The notes beneath the pieces are model-generated. The model was not told the origin of the DNA, ran no database searches, and saw only the letters and a program-made list of their open reading frames with translations. A stretch of DNA of 64,000 nucleotides from Streptomyces sp. NBRC 110611 (GTDB lineage: Bacteria; Actinomycetota; Actinomycetes; Streptomycetales; Streptomycetaceae): contig NZ_BBUY01000002.1 of assembly GCF_001590865.1 (NCBI RefSeq), forward strand, positions 225,660-289,659, in the 5' to 3' direction. Of the stretch, positions 17,424 to 25,695 are shown piece by piece; the first letter of the stretch is position 1, and every line of letters starts with the position of its first letter. A program made the translations under genes and the position numbers.

Positions 17424-19313
17424 ATGGCCCGCATGGAGATCGACGAGTGGGGTCCGCTGCTGACGCGGTGGAGCGCGGAGTGGCTGGAAGCGCGGACTGC
17501 GCAGGGTCCGGAGGAGTTCCAGGAGCCGGACGAGGACATCGTACGGAACCGATGGCTGGGCTTCGCTCCGGCTGATCCGGTGCGGATGGCGGCTCTGGAG
17601 GAGCGGGTCCGAGGACTCGGGATAGCAGTGCCTCTGCCGCCGTCCTTGCGCTCCTTTCTCGAGACGACGGACGGCTGGCGCTATGCGGGTGAGTTCGTCT
17701 ATCTGCTGGCGGGGGCGGAGAGCATCGCGCCATACGGGGATCCGTACGACCTCCAGCCCCTGTACGAGGAGGACCTGGACGAGGAGCCGGACGACGAGGA
17801 GGTGCTCCTGGCCGGCATGTGGGGCCGGGCGCTGCAGCTCTCGCTCGACTCGGATATGACGGATGTCCTGCTCGACCCGGGCGATGTGGGCGCCGACGGG
17901 GAGTGGGCGGTGTACGTGTACCACGGCTGGAGCGGTGAACGGCCGGGCCGCTACGACTCGTTCCGGGCGTTCATGGCGGACATGTACAAAGAGTTCTACC
18001 AACTGGGCGGTGATCGCGCCGGCTTCGGGAATGCCGTGACGCGGGACCTCGATGCCAAGGTGGAGGAGGCCCGGCTGGCCTGCCTGAGAGGAGAGCTGGA
18101 TGCGGCGCTCGCCGTCTTCGGCGAGGCGGGCGAGCTGGGCAGACCGCGGGCCGGCCTGCTGGCCGCGCAGCTCCGGGTGCTGCTCGAGGGCCGCGGCTGG
18201 GTCCCGGTCGACCCGCGCATGGACGATCCGCTGTACGCGGGCGAGGTGCTGCCTCTGAAGGCGCGCGGCCATCTGCGCGAGCGCCGCACGGACGACACCC
18301 TCCTGCTCGGCCCTGCGACCGAGGACTGGGCGACGGACAGGGAGCGGGCCAGGGCCGTCCTGGAGCAGATCAGGCAGCGCACGTACGAGTACGCCTCGCC
18401 GGGCCCCTTCGGGCGCGCGGTCGAGGAGGCCAGGGAGCTGGCGCGGTGGGGCGATACGGACGGCGCCTGGCGGGTGCTCATAGCGGCCGTCCCGCAGTGG
18501 GTGCCGTACCGGGAGGACCATGTGGCACCGTTCGGCCTGCTCGGGGACCCCCTGCTCGGGCCCGTCATCACACCGGAGCGGGGCCGACAGCTGCTGACCA
18601 CGCCGCGGGCCGGGCAGCCGGAGGCCGGGCCCCTGCCTGCCGCGCGGGTGGGGACGGTGCCCGACGGACTCGGGTGGCTGGCCCATCGGGACCCCAGGCG
18701 TGAACTGCGCAGGGACGCATGCCGGTTCGTCCTGGTGGAGGGCGTACACCCCGAAGAGCTGGCGGAGCGGTTCGGCACCGGCCCGCTGGAGCCGGCGGCG
18801 AGCGAGACCGACTTCTGGGACCTCCGCTACGCATGGCAGCGCGAGCACCGCGGCCCCATGGCCCGGATCGGCACCCGGGACGGCTGGAGCTTCGCCTTCG
18901 AGTCGGCCCGATGGCTGGGCTTCGACCCCGCCCGCCTGACGCACCCGGGCACTCAGCTGTCGCGCGGCACCCGTGCCGTCACGGTCTGGTGGGAGCCGGG
19001 CCTGTTCCACTTCGCCTGCGCCGAGGACGGTGCGCAGCGGTACGCCTTCACCGTCCACGAGGCCGAGCGGCACCAGACGGGCCCACTCCCCGCCGCGCTC
19101 TCCCCCGACCACCTGTTTCCGGACCCTGCCGGGCCCGCCGCCGACCTCTCGGAAGCAGGCCGCGCCCTGGACGCGATAGCGGCGGCGTTCCGCGTCTCAC
19201 TTCCACAATTCGCCCTCGACCACGGCAGATTGCCGATACTCCCGACACAACCATGGATCAGGCCACCGGGTCCCGGGGAGACGTATGCGACGATCACGAT
19301 CACGCCCCGGTGA
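17424..19313 (+). CDS. SMI1/KNR4 (SUKH) protein with C-terminal DUF6461-like domain
   Basis: The product is 629 residues from the ATG at 17424 (a second in-frame ATG is at 17433). Residues about 60-190 match the SUKH/SMI1-KNR4 fold: a sloping PLPPSLRSFLETTDGWRY signature, then an acidic loop and WAVYVYHGWSGERPGRYDSF. SUKH proteins often act as immunity proteins against polymorphic toxins, but many actinobacterial ones are free-standing. The middle (residues 200-400) is helical. The last 200 residues resemble DUF6461 (RDACRFVLVEGVHPEELAERF, later GWSFAFESARWLGF). No toxin or secretion gene is adjacent, so an immunity role is not supported here beyond fold membership. Confidence 0.75.
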   Translation: MARMEIDEWGPLLTRWSAEWLEARTAQGPEEFQEPDEDIVRNRWLGFAPADPVRMAALEERVRGLGIAVPLPPSLRSFLETTDGWRYAGEFVYLLAGAESIAPYGDPYDLQPLYEEDLDEEPDDEEVLLAGMWGRALQLSLDSDMTDVLLDPGDVGADGEWAVYVYHGWSGERPGRYDSFRAFMADMYKEFYQLGGDRAGFGNAVTRDLDAKVEEARLACLRGELDAALAVFGEAGELGRPRAGLLAAQLRVLLEGRGWVPVDPRMDDPLYAGEVLPLKARGHLRERRTDDTLLLGPATEDWATDRERARAVLEQIRQRTYEYASPGPFGRAVEEARELARWGDTDGAWRVLIAAVPQWVPYREDHVAPFGLLGDPLLGPVITPERGRQLLTTPRAGQPEAGPLPAARVGTVPDGLGWLAHRDPRRELRRDACRFVLVEGVHPEELAERFGTGPLEPAASETDFWDLRYAWQREHRGPMARIGTRDGWSFAFESARWLGFDPARLTHPGTQLSRGTRAVTVWWEPGLFHFACAEDGAQRYAFTVHEAERHQTGPLPAALSPDHLFPDPAGPAADLSEAGRALDAIAAAFRVSLPQFALDHGRLPILPTQPWIRPPGPGETYATITITPR

Positions 19314-19372
19314 CGCCGGGCCCGGAGCGCATCAGCCCGCCAGGAGCCGCCGTCGAGCAGTGGACGGGCGGG

Positions 19373-19873
19373 TCACGGGCGGGAAGCCGGCGCCGCCTCC
19401 AGGTGAGCCTTGAGGCGGTCCAGCGTGGTGCTGATGTAGGTGCCGTTGGCCCCCATGCGATCGCGCACACCGGTGATGAGGACGGCGACGGGGATGAACC
19501 ACAGCGGCACCCGCATCCAGTTGGTCTCGGTGACGGTGCAGCCCTCTTCGGTGGGCGTGATGTCGTACTGCCAGCGCGAGATGGGGACGGCGAGCGGTGT
19601 CGCCGTCACCTCGTAGGCGAAGCGCCGTGCGGGGTCGGCGTCGGTGATGCGGCAGCGGGTGGCCCACCGGCGCCGGCCGTTGCGGTTCCAGCCCTGGAAG
19701 CGCGCGCCCACCGCGGCGCGGGTGGCACCGTCCAGCCAGCGGGCGCGGTACGCCTCCTCGGCGAAGCGCACCATGGCGGTCGGATCGCTGATGACCGCGT
19801 ACGCCTGGGCCGGGGTGGCGCGGATCGCGACGGTGCCGGTGGCGGCGGGCTCGGGAAATCGGGGTATGTGCAT
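19373..19873 (-). CDS. SRPBCC family protein
   Basis: A 166-residue START/Bet v1-like (polyketide cyclase 2) domain: VAIRATPAQAYAVISDPTAM at the N-terminus, a central beta-sheet region, and a terminal amphipathic helix. Such proteins bind hydrophobic ligands or take part in cyclisation and stress responses. An unusual hydrophobic stretch, VPLWFIPVAVLITGV, near residue 122 could contact membrane. GGAGGAGAG precedes the ATG. It is transcribed alone, convergent with the SUKH gene and in the same direction as the DUF4232 gene further upstream. Confidence 0.8.
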   Translation of the reverse strand: MHIPRFPEPAATGTVAIRATPAQAYAVISDPTAMVRFAEEAYRARWLDGATRAAVGARFQGWNRNGRRRWATRCRITDADPARRFAYEVTATPLAVPISRWQYDITPTEEGCTVTETNWMRVPLWFIPVAVLITGVRDRMGANGTYISTTLDRLKAHLEAAPASRP

Positions 19874-20048
19874 CGGGTCTCTCCTCCGCTGAGGTAATCG
19901 GTGATGACATCAGCGGAGCGGACGCCCGTCAAGACTCCCGCGTCAGCCGGGGGCGGACGCAGGGGACTTGACCAGTTCGATGCGGCCCGGTGCGGGCGAT
20001 GGGTCCCCCCGTTCACAGGTCAGGGGCCGTGAAGGGGCGTGGCCGGCT

Positions 20049-20606
20049 TCACGGTTCGAGGGGGCTGCCGACGGCGCCGACGTAGTTGCCGGGATGCGTC
20101 GCGGCTTCTTGTCGGGTGACCGGTCCCCATGTCCATTCAAGGCTGACCGGCTTGCTGATACCGGGCAGGGTGATGTCGACCTTGTTGGGTTCGATGGCCT
20201 GCCGCGGTTCTTCCTTCTCGCTGAGGAAGACGATGGTGAACGTGGTGTCCTTGCCCGGGCCGAGCGTGACCGTCCGAGGCTTTGCCCGGGGGGTTTCCCG
20301 CAGGGTCTCGGTGTCGCGTCCCGCCTTGGCCTTGAGGGTGACACCCGGGTAGCCCATGAGCGTGCACGACATGCGGTCGTCGTTGTGCACGCGGACAACG
20401 GCGGTGTCCTGATTGCCGGTACCGCCGCGCTTGGCAGTGCCGGTCCCGGCCCAGGACAGGGTGAGTTGCTGAGCGGAGCACTTGGGTGGTGCTGCGGCCG
20501 GTGCTCCGGTGCCGGCGGCGCCGACCGCGGGCAGGGCGAGCGCCACCGCGAGGGTGACGGCACCGAGGTGACGGGGTTGACCGACGTAACGGGGTTGACC
20601 TGGCAT
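20049..20606 (-). CDS. secreted DUF4232 protein
   Basis: A 185-residue protein with a hydrophobic N-terminal segment (LGAVTLAVALALPAVGAAG) and a mature beta-sandwich domain of the DUF4232 type common in streptomycetes. The usual two cysteines are present (APPKCSAQQ and DRMSCTLMGYPGVTL), and the GYPGVTL element is characteristic of the family. The extreme N-terminus is duplicated (GQPRYV, GQPRHL) through a short DNA repeat. GGAGGTGAG precedes the ATG. Function is unknown; the protein is probably exported and may be anchored or free in the wall. Confidence 0.8.
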   Translation of the reverse strand: MPGQPRYVGQPRHLGAVTLAVALALPAVGAAGTGAPAAAPPKCSAQQLTLSWAGTGTAKRGGTGNQDTAVVRVHNDDRMSCTLMGYPGVTLKAKAGRDTETLRETPRAKPRTVTLGPGKDTTFTIVFLSEKEEPRQAIEPNKVDITLPGISKPVSLEWTWGPVTRQEAATHPGNYVGAVGSPLEP

Positions 20607-20706
20607 GGCTCACCTCCGATGACCGATGCGCGACAACGGATATGCGAGAACGGGGCCTCCCACCAGGCTCCCGCGATCCCCGCGATGTCGCATCCCCGGC
20701 GCACGG

Positions 20707-21606
20707 TCACGTGCGGCCGGCCCCCGGGCCCCGGCGCTCCACACGGACCCCGCACCAGGCCACGTACACCACCGACACCGCGATGATCAGCTCTGACCAG
20801 AAGAACGCGGCATAGTCCATGAACACTCCGATCGGCGGCGCCCCCGGCGCGGTGTTACGGAAGCCGACCAGAGCGAAGAGGGTGGCCGCCATCCAGCCCA
20901 GCGCTCCCCACACCAGCCCGCGGCGCTGGCCGACCACGAGCGTCGCCGCACCGAGAACCGCCAGCGCGAGACCCCACGCACTGGCCATCATCAGCGCGGC
21001 GAGAATCAGCGTCCCCGGCGAGCGGCTCAGCCGCACCAGTGCTCCCGTGATGCCGCTCTGGATCTTCGCGGGCCGCAGCGTGCTCCGGAAGTCCTGGTCA
21101 TGGTTGGTGAACTCCATGGTGACCGGTACCTGGTGACCGCCGGTCTCCGCGCTGAATTCGATGTAGGGGCTGTAGTGATCGAGCGGGTAATCGGTGACGG
21201 TGCCACCGGTCAGGTCGAATGAGATCTCCCGGAGGGAAATGGGCGCCCCCGCCTGGTAATGCAGCACGCCGGTGTGGCGTGACGAGGTGTAGATGTCGAG
21301 ATCGTCTTTCGGCGTCAGCTCCCCCTCATCCTCCGCCGGCGCTCCCACCGGGGCCGGCAGCACGGTGAGGGTGAGTTCGCCGGACGAGGGATCGACTCTG
21401 CGCAAGGAGACGTCGAGGTCGACGCGGTCGGGCAGCCGGGTGTCACCCACCGTGCTGCTCTTCTCCGTCTCTCCCCGGCCGTAGATGTCCAGCAGCACAC
21501 CGCCGGCGAGCATCCCGCCGACCACCAGCAGCGCCACAAGACGCCCGAGTACCCGGATCCGCCCGTCGGCCATCCGCAGGGCTCGACCTCCACGGCCACG
21601 CACCAT
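20707..21606 (-). CDS. DUF4436 membrane protein
   Basis: A 299-residue protein with one N-terminal helix (LVALLVVGGMLAGGVLLDIY), an extracytoplasmic domain of about 150 residues, and three C-terminal helices (for example LILAALMMASAWGLALAVLGAATLV). This layout and the motif around SFDLTGGTVTDYPLDHYSPY match the DUF4436 family found in actinomycetes. Function is unknown. An internal ATG 33 bp downstream could be the real start. It is divergent from the pore-forming toxin operon, with 329 bp between them, so the two could share regulation. Confidence 0.8.
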   Translation of the reverse strand: MVRGRGGRALRMADGRIRVLGRLVALLVVGGMLAGGVLLDIYGRGETEKSSTVGDTRLPDRVDLDVSLRRVDPSSGELTLTVLPAPVGAPAEDEGELTPKDDLDIYTSSRHTGVLHYQAGAPISLREISFDLTGGTVTDYPLDHYSPYIEFSAETGGHQVPVTMEFTNHDQDFRSTLRPAKIQSGITGALVRLSRSPGTLILAALMMASAWGLALAVLGAATLVVGQRRGLVWGALGWMAATLFALVGFRNTAPGAPPIGVFMDYAAFFWSELIIAVSVVYVAWCGVRVERRGPGAGRT

Positions 21607-21935
21607 AGCCGCACCCTAGGGCCGTCACGAGGCCTGATCAAAAAGCCACGCACGACAGATGACCCCGCGTCAGGAATTGCGCGGCAGAGCCGCATCAGCG
21701 GAACCTCCGTGGCGCACGTCACATCACCTCGATTGGATCAAGGTCCGATTCTTCTGCGATATTGATGCCGCGCGCCGGTGATCAACCCGGCACGCTCAGT
21801 ATTGGGGGGCGTCCGCGCCATGAGCCGGCACCCCCCTCTCCGGCAGGGCCGTACCGCTTCCGGATGCCGCCTTGCCCATTCACGCCTTCACGTCACTTTC
21901 TCGCGGAAATTCCGCGCGGAATGGAGAGACCCGTC
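21607..21935. other. 329-bp divergent control region before the toxin operon
   Basis: The stretch is lower in GC than its surroundings around 21640-21780 and holds no convincing gene. A perfect palindrome at 21902-21916 lies just before the ribosome binding site of the first toxin gene. Confidence 0.6.
21902..21916. promoter_or_regulatory. palindrome in the leader of the pore-forming toxin operon
   Basis: CGCGGAA and TTCCGCG flank a single A, giving a perfect 15-bp inverted repeat that ends about 20 bp before the start codon. It could be an operator or an RNA hairpin close to the ribosome binding site. Confidence 0.5.
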
Positions 21936-23024
21936 ATGTTATTTTTCCTCGCCGACAGCAAGCAGCAGGCATTCGGCACCAACGGGCTGCTGCAGCAGCA
22001 CGCTCAGCACACCGGGGCCCACCGGGCACTTGTCGACACCTACGCCACCAACGTGCTGGAACAGCCCGCGGTGAAGCTCGACAAGCTCACGGACGTCGAG
22101 AAGTACCAAACGTCGGCCAAGGCACACGCCACGTCCTGGCGTGACTCGGTGTCGGGGCTGCTCATCGGCGCCAACACCGACCTGATGAGCTTCAGCAACT
22201 CCTTCACCAGCTTCTACAACCCGCTGATGAGCATGGCCCAGAACATCACGGCCGGCGACAACCGGGCGCAGTTCGTCAAGGGCCTTCAGATCCTGGTCTC
22301 GCAGATCGAGGACAAGCGGACGAAGGCGGACGGCGCGCTCGATGCGCTCAAGTCCTTCCGCAACGATGTGGCCGACGACCACGGGCACTTCCTGGAGCTC
22401 GCGGCCAAGGCCAAGTCGCTCTACGAGGGCGACAAGGGGGTCATCAGCCAGCTCGAGAACCGCCAGGACGCGATCCGGCAGGCCATGTCCACGGACCTGA
22501 CGATCATCGCCGGCGGAGCGGCCCTGACCGTCGTCGGCGGACTCGCCATCGCCGTGGGCCTGCTCGCGGAGATACCGAGTGGCGGCGCGTCGACCGCCAT
22601 CGTGGTCGGCGGTCTCGCCGCGGTGGCCGGCGGCACGGTGGCGATGGGTGTGGCCGGTGCGGACTTCACCTCGAAGAAGTCCGAGCTGGCGAAGAACATC
22701 ACCGATCTGGCCGACATCAAGTCGGAGATCGGCCTTCTGTCCGGTGTCGAGCTGCAGTTCAACAACCTCGCGGTGGCCAATGAGAAGGCGGAACAGAGCC
22801 TCAAGTCGATGGCCGACACATGGACTCTTCTCCACACCCAGTTCAACGGCGTCATCACGAAGCTGCACGACGAAGTGAACCCCGACGACGGGCCCTTCCT
22901 CGCCTACGAGCTCGACTCCGCGAAGAAGGACTGGGAGTCGGTGCACGACACCGCCCAGCTGGTCAACAACCAGCTGAGCACGCTCCCCGTCGACAAGAGC
23001 GGCCTCGTCACGAAGGCGGCCTGA
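21936..23024 (+). CDS. alpha-pore-forming toxin component A (HBL/NHE/ClyA-like)
   Basis: The 362-residue product is almost entirely helical with one long hydrophobic hairpin (about residues 188-242, rich in Gly, Ala, Val) between long amphipathic helices. This is the layout of the haemolytic-enterotoxin (HBL) superfamily, where the hydrophobic head inserts into a target membrane. Family features include AHATSWRDSV, FSNSFTSFYNPLMSMA and FVKGLQILVSQIEDKR. ATG at 21936 follows GGAGAG; an ATG at 21921 overlaps that Shine-Dalgarno and is less likely. Codon 2 is TTA, the rare bldA-dependent leucine codon. There is no signal peptide. The next gene begins 3 bp after the stop. Membership by visual pattern is strong; activity is inferred. 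Confidence 0.8.
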   Translation: MLFFLADSKQQAFGTNGLLQQHAQHTGAHRALVDTYATNVLEQPAVKLDKLTDVEKYQTSAKAHATSWRDSVSGLLIGANTDLMSFSNSFTSFYNPLMSMAQNITAGDNRAQFVKGLQILVSQIEDKRTKADGALDALKSFRNDVADDHGHFLELAAKAKSLYEGDKGVISQLENRQDAIRQAMSTDLTIIAGGAALTVVGGLAIAVGLLAEIPSGGASTAIVVGGLAAVAGGTVAMGVAGADFTSKKSELAKNITDLADIKSEIGLLSGVELQFNNLAVANEKAEQSLKSMADTWTLLHTQFNGVITKLHDEVNPDDGPFLAYELDSAKKDWESVHDTAQLVNNQLSTLPVDKSGLVTKAA

Positions 23025-23027
23025 CCC

Positions 23028-23936
23028 ATGACTGCGACGGTTCTCTCGGCTGTCGACCAGGCAGCCCGGAACGTACGCGACAGCCAGGTGGGCGACGCCT
23101 CGGCGGTCCCGGGCCTCCAGGAGCACGTGGACGCGGCCAAGTCGCACGCGGGGTCGTGGCTGAACAAGACGCGGACCAGCGTCGGCGAGCCACTGTCCCT
23201 GACCCGGTCGCTCGTCTCCTCCTACCTGGGCACCGACGCAAGACGCCTGGCGGAACTGACTCCCCGGGCCGAAGCGGGCGACCAGGCGGCCAGGGACGAG
23301 TTCGTCACCCGTCTGCAGCGCGTCAAGAGCGACCTGGACACCTTCCAGCAGCGCGTGACGGCGAACACTGCCGAGGTCAACGAACTCAACCGGGCCTTCA
23401 CCACCGACGCCTCCCGCTTCGCCGAGGACCTGAACACCATCTCGGCGGTGATCGCCACCGATCAGCGGATGGCCGAAGAACTCCGCCACCAGGCCCAGGC
23501 ACTGCGCGACAAGATCGCCGACGCCCGTCGATGGGAGAACGTCGGCTGGATCCTCGGCCCCCTCGGCTACGGCATCGCCCGCATCTGGGGCGACAACATC
23601 GCCGACATCGACGGCCTCGAGCGACGCATCTCCGAACTGGAGGGGGAGAGCGGAGACAAGGACCGCCAGGCGGCCGGCGTATCCGCGCTGACCGGCCGGC
23701 TGACCGCGCTGTCGCACTCGGTCTCCCTGGCGGTGAACGCGATGACGACGCTCGACAACTCCCTGAACGTGACCTCCGGCCACCTGGCCGGCGTCATCAC
23801 GTCCGTGAACGGAACCTCCCCGTCGTACAAGGGGTTCGTCACCGCGTTGCTCGACACGGTCGCCGCCAACTTCCGGGACCTTGGCAGCCAGCTCGACATG
23901 CTGCTGGGTGCCTCGAACGAGAGGAACGCCGCATGA
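23028..23936 (+). CDS. alpha-pore-forming toxin component B
   Basis: A 302-residue helical protein with heptad-like helices flanking a short apolar hairpin (ENVGWILGPLGYGIARIWG, about residues 173-191). The helix pattern and the SWLNKTRTSVG and LTGRLTALSHSVSLAVNAM segments resemble component A and component C, so the three appear to be diverged paralogues. In tripartite alpha-toxins one subunit usually has a weak hydrophobic head and acts as a linker or lytic partner, which may describe this one. No signal peptide is seen. Its stop overlaps the start of the next gene (ATGA), giving translational coupling and a fixed ratio of products. Confidence 0.72.
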   Translation: MTATVLSAVDQAARNVRDSQVGDASAVPGLQEHVDAAKSHAGSWLNKTRTSVGEPLSLTRSLVSSYLGTDARRLAELTPRAEAGDQAARDEFVTRLQRVKSDLDTFQQRVTANTAEVNELNRAFTTDASRFAEDLNTISAVIATDQRMAEELRHQAQALRDKIADARRWENVGWILGPLGYGIARIWGDNIADIDGLERRISELEGESGDKDRQAAGVSALTGRLTALSHSVSLAVNAMTTLDNSLNVTSGHLAGVITSVNGTSPSYKGFVTALLDTVAANFRDLGSQLDMLLGASNERNAA

Positions 23937-25117
23937 CGGCCTCAGCCCCTGTCGCGCCTTCGCCCACGGACGGCCTGGGTTCGGCTGCCACCGAGGCGCT
24001 CTTCACCGCCTACCAGCTGACCACGGCGGCAGCGATCGCGGTGACCGAACAGCCCTCCCTCGCCCTGGAGCTGGTGCCGACCCTGGCCCAGACCCAGGAC
24101 CTGGCGAGAAGCCACGCCGTCACGTGGGGCCACGCCTATCAGACGGCGCTGCTCCAGCCGCTGACCGACGTCCAGGGATACACCGGGACGTTCATCTCGT
24201 TCACCCCGCACATGGACGACCTCGCGCGGCGGGCGGGTGACGGTGATGCCACCGCGCAGGCCGAATTCCGCCAGGGTCTGACGATCCTGCGCCGCCTGGT
24301 GTCGCAGAACGAGGCCGGTGTGACCGCGGCCAAGGGGGAGATCGAGCAGTTCAAACAGCTGGTCGACGACGATCGCGTCCGTTTCGGCAGCGACGGGAAG
24401 GCCCTGGAGAAGCGGTATACGGGCCCTGACGGGGAAATCGCCGAGATCGAGAAGAACCTCGCCGCACTGGACAGCGAGCTCCGCGAGACGAACCGGGCCA
24501 TCGCCCTGGGTGCGGCGAAGGCCATCCCCGGAGCCCTCGTGCTGGGAATCCAGCTGGCGCTGGCCGCGGAGGACATCGTCGGCACGGGCAAGGCCGTCAT
24601 CCAGACGGGCATCACCCTCGCCCGCTCCACCGCGGCCTGGGACACCGAGGCCATCGCGGACAGCGCCATGAAGTTCTACGGCGAGGCGAAGAAGGTGCCC
24701 GGCATCTACGACGGCGTGAAGAAGTCCGTCGAGTCACCGGTCCTCTTCGAGAGCGTCACCCAGGCCGTCGCCGACGCCCACGCGGCCATGGACCGTTCGG
24801 CCACCGGCATCGCGCGGTACCGGAACGAGCTGACGAAACTCACCGCCGACCGTCTGCAGGTGGGGGTGTTCGCGACGCTCAAGGGCCATGTCGAGCGGCT
24901 GGCCGGACACGTCGACCAGGCCCTCACCGCCCTGGACTCGACGGCGCGGATGTGGCGGCAGGAGGGCGACCGCATCGCGTACTGGGACGCCCTGGTTCAG
25001 GGCTCGTCGGCCGGGCAGCTGGCGGACGAGCTGAGCGGCGCGGCGGCGCGCTGGCTCCTGGACGCGGAGGCCGTGCGCCGGTACCAGCGTTCGCTGACCG
25101 ACCTGCCGCGCTCGTAG
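23933..25117 (+). CDS. alpha-pore-forming toxin component C
   Basis: A 394-residue helical protein beginning at the ATG that overlaps the previous stop, with AGAGGAA as ribosome binding site. Tandem amphipathic helices (for example FRQGLTILRRLVSQNEAGV, closely parallel to the FVKGLQILVSQIEDKR segment of component A) surround a moderately hydrophobic hairpin at about residues 189-235 (ALGAAKAIPGALVLGIQLAL). The later helix carries QALTALDSTARMWRQEGDRI, matching the conserved Trp region near the end of HBL proteins. No signal peptide is present, as in the other two components. A strong hairpin follows the stop, closing the operon. Confidence 0.75.
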   Translation: MTASAPVAPSPTDGLGSAATEALFTAYQLTTAAAIAVTEQPSLALELVPTLAQTQDLARSHAVTWGHAYQTALLQPLTDVQGYTGTFISFTPHMDDLARRAGDGDATAQAEFRQGLTILRRLVSQNEAGVTAAKGEIEQFKQLVDDDRVRFGSDGKALEKRYTGPDGEIAEIEKNLAALDSELRETNRAIALGAAKAIPGALVLGIQLALAAEDIVGTGKAVIQTGITLARSTAAWDTEAIADSAMKFYGEAKKVPGIYDGVKKSVESPVLFESVTQAVADAHAAMDRSATGIARYRNELTKLTADRLQVGVFATLKGHVERLAGHVDQALTALDSTARMWRQEGDRIAYWDALVQGSSAGQLADELSGAAARWLLDAEAVRRYQRSLTDLPRS

Positions 25118-25136
25118 GGCAACCGGGCACCGAAGA

Positions 25137-25162
25137 GGGGCACCCCGGGAAGGGGGTGCCCC
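25137..25162. terminator. hairpin closing the toxin operon
   Basis: GGGGCACCCC (25137-25146) pairs with GGGGTGCCCC (25153-25162) across a 6-base loop. It lies between the convergent stops of component C and the I36-like gene and can serve both. Confidence 0.85.
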
Positions 25163-25182
25163 CTGTGCGCTTCCGAGGGCGC

Positions 25183-25533
25183 CTACGGTACGAGCACGAC
25201 GGAGTTGATCGGCGTCATGTTGTACGGCGCGGATTCGCCCACCCCCCGCATCACGACGGAGCAGCCGCCACCGCCGTTGTACCCGTAGCAGAACCGGAAC
25301 CCGGCGCCGCCCGTCTGGTTGTTGACGATCACCCGGTCGCCGGTGACGTTCGACAGGTTGTGGGCGCCGTAGCTGTAGAAGATGTTCTTGCTCAGGATGC
25401 TGCCGTTCGTCTCGCGGATGCAGACCGCTCCGGACGGACAGGGCGTCGCCGCAGCGGCGCTGGGGGCCATGGTGACCCCGAGAGCCCCCAGGGCGAGAGA
25501 CAGACCTGCGGCGGATACAGCAAACTTGCGCAA
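25183..25533 (-). CDS. small secreted cysteine-containing protein, I36-inhibitor-like
   Basis: A TTG start at 25533 with GGGGGAAAA before it gives a 116-residue precursor with a classic signal peptide (RKFAVSAAGLSLALGALGVTMAPSAAAA). The mature part of about 85 residues has four cysteines (CPSGAVCIRE, FCYGYNGGGGC) and an aromatic/Gly-rich core that recalls the crystallin-like peptidase inhibitor family I36 of Streptomyces. Proteins of this kind can inhibit metalloproteases or bind the cell wall; neither is shown here. It is convergent with the toxin operon and separated from it by the hairpin, so a functional link is not supported. Confidence 0.7.
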   Translation of the reverse strand: MRKFAVSAAGLSLALGALGVTMAPSAAAATPCPSGAVCIRETNGSILSKNIFYSYGAHNLSNVTGDRVIVNNQTGGAGFRFCYGYNGGGGCSVVMRGVGESAPYNMTPINSVVLVP

Positions 25534-25695
25534 TTTTCCCCCTATGTTTCGATGCCCCGGTATGGGCCACCTCGCTCCGAAAGTAGTCCGTCCCCACGAG
25601 GGGCACCAGGGTGCCGGTACAAGTCGTGGGTGCCCCTTCCGCTTCCGGGGCCGGCGGACCACCTTCCGGGGCCGGCGGACCAAGGGAGCGGTGGG

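Noticed and set aside
21762..21935. N-terminal extension of toxin component A
   Set aside because: The extra 58 codons cross the palindrome and the ribosome binding site and do not resemble the family.
25183..25533. The I36-like peptide as immunity protein of the toxin operon
   Set aside because: It is convergent, separated by a terminator, and belongs to a secreted family unrelated to toxin immunity.
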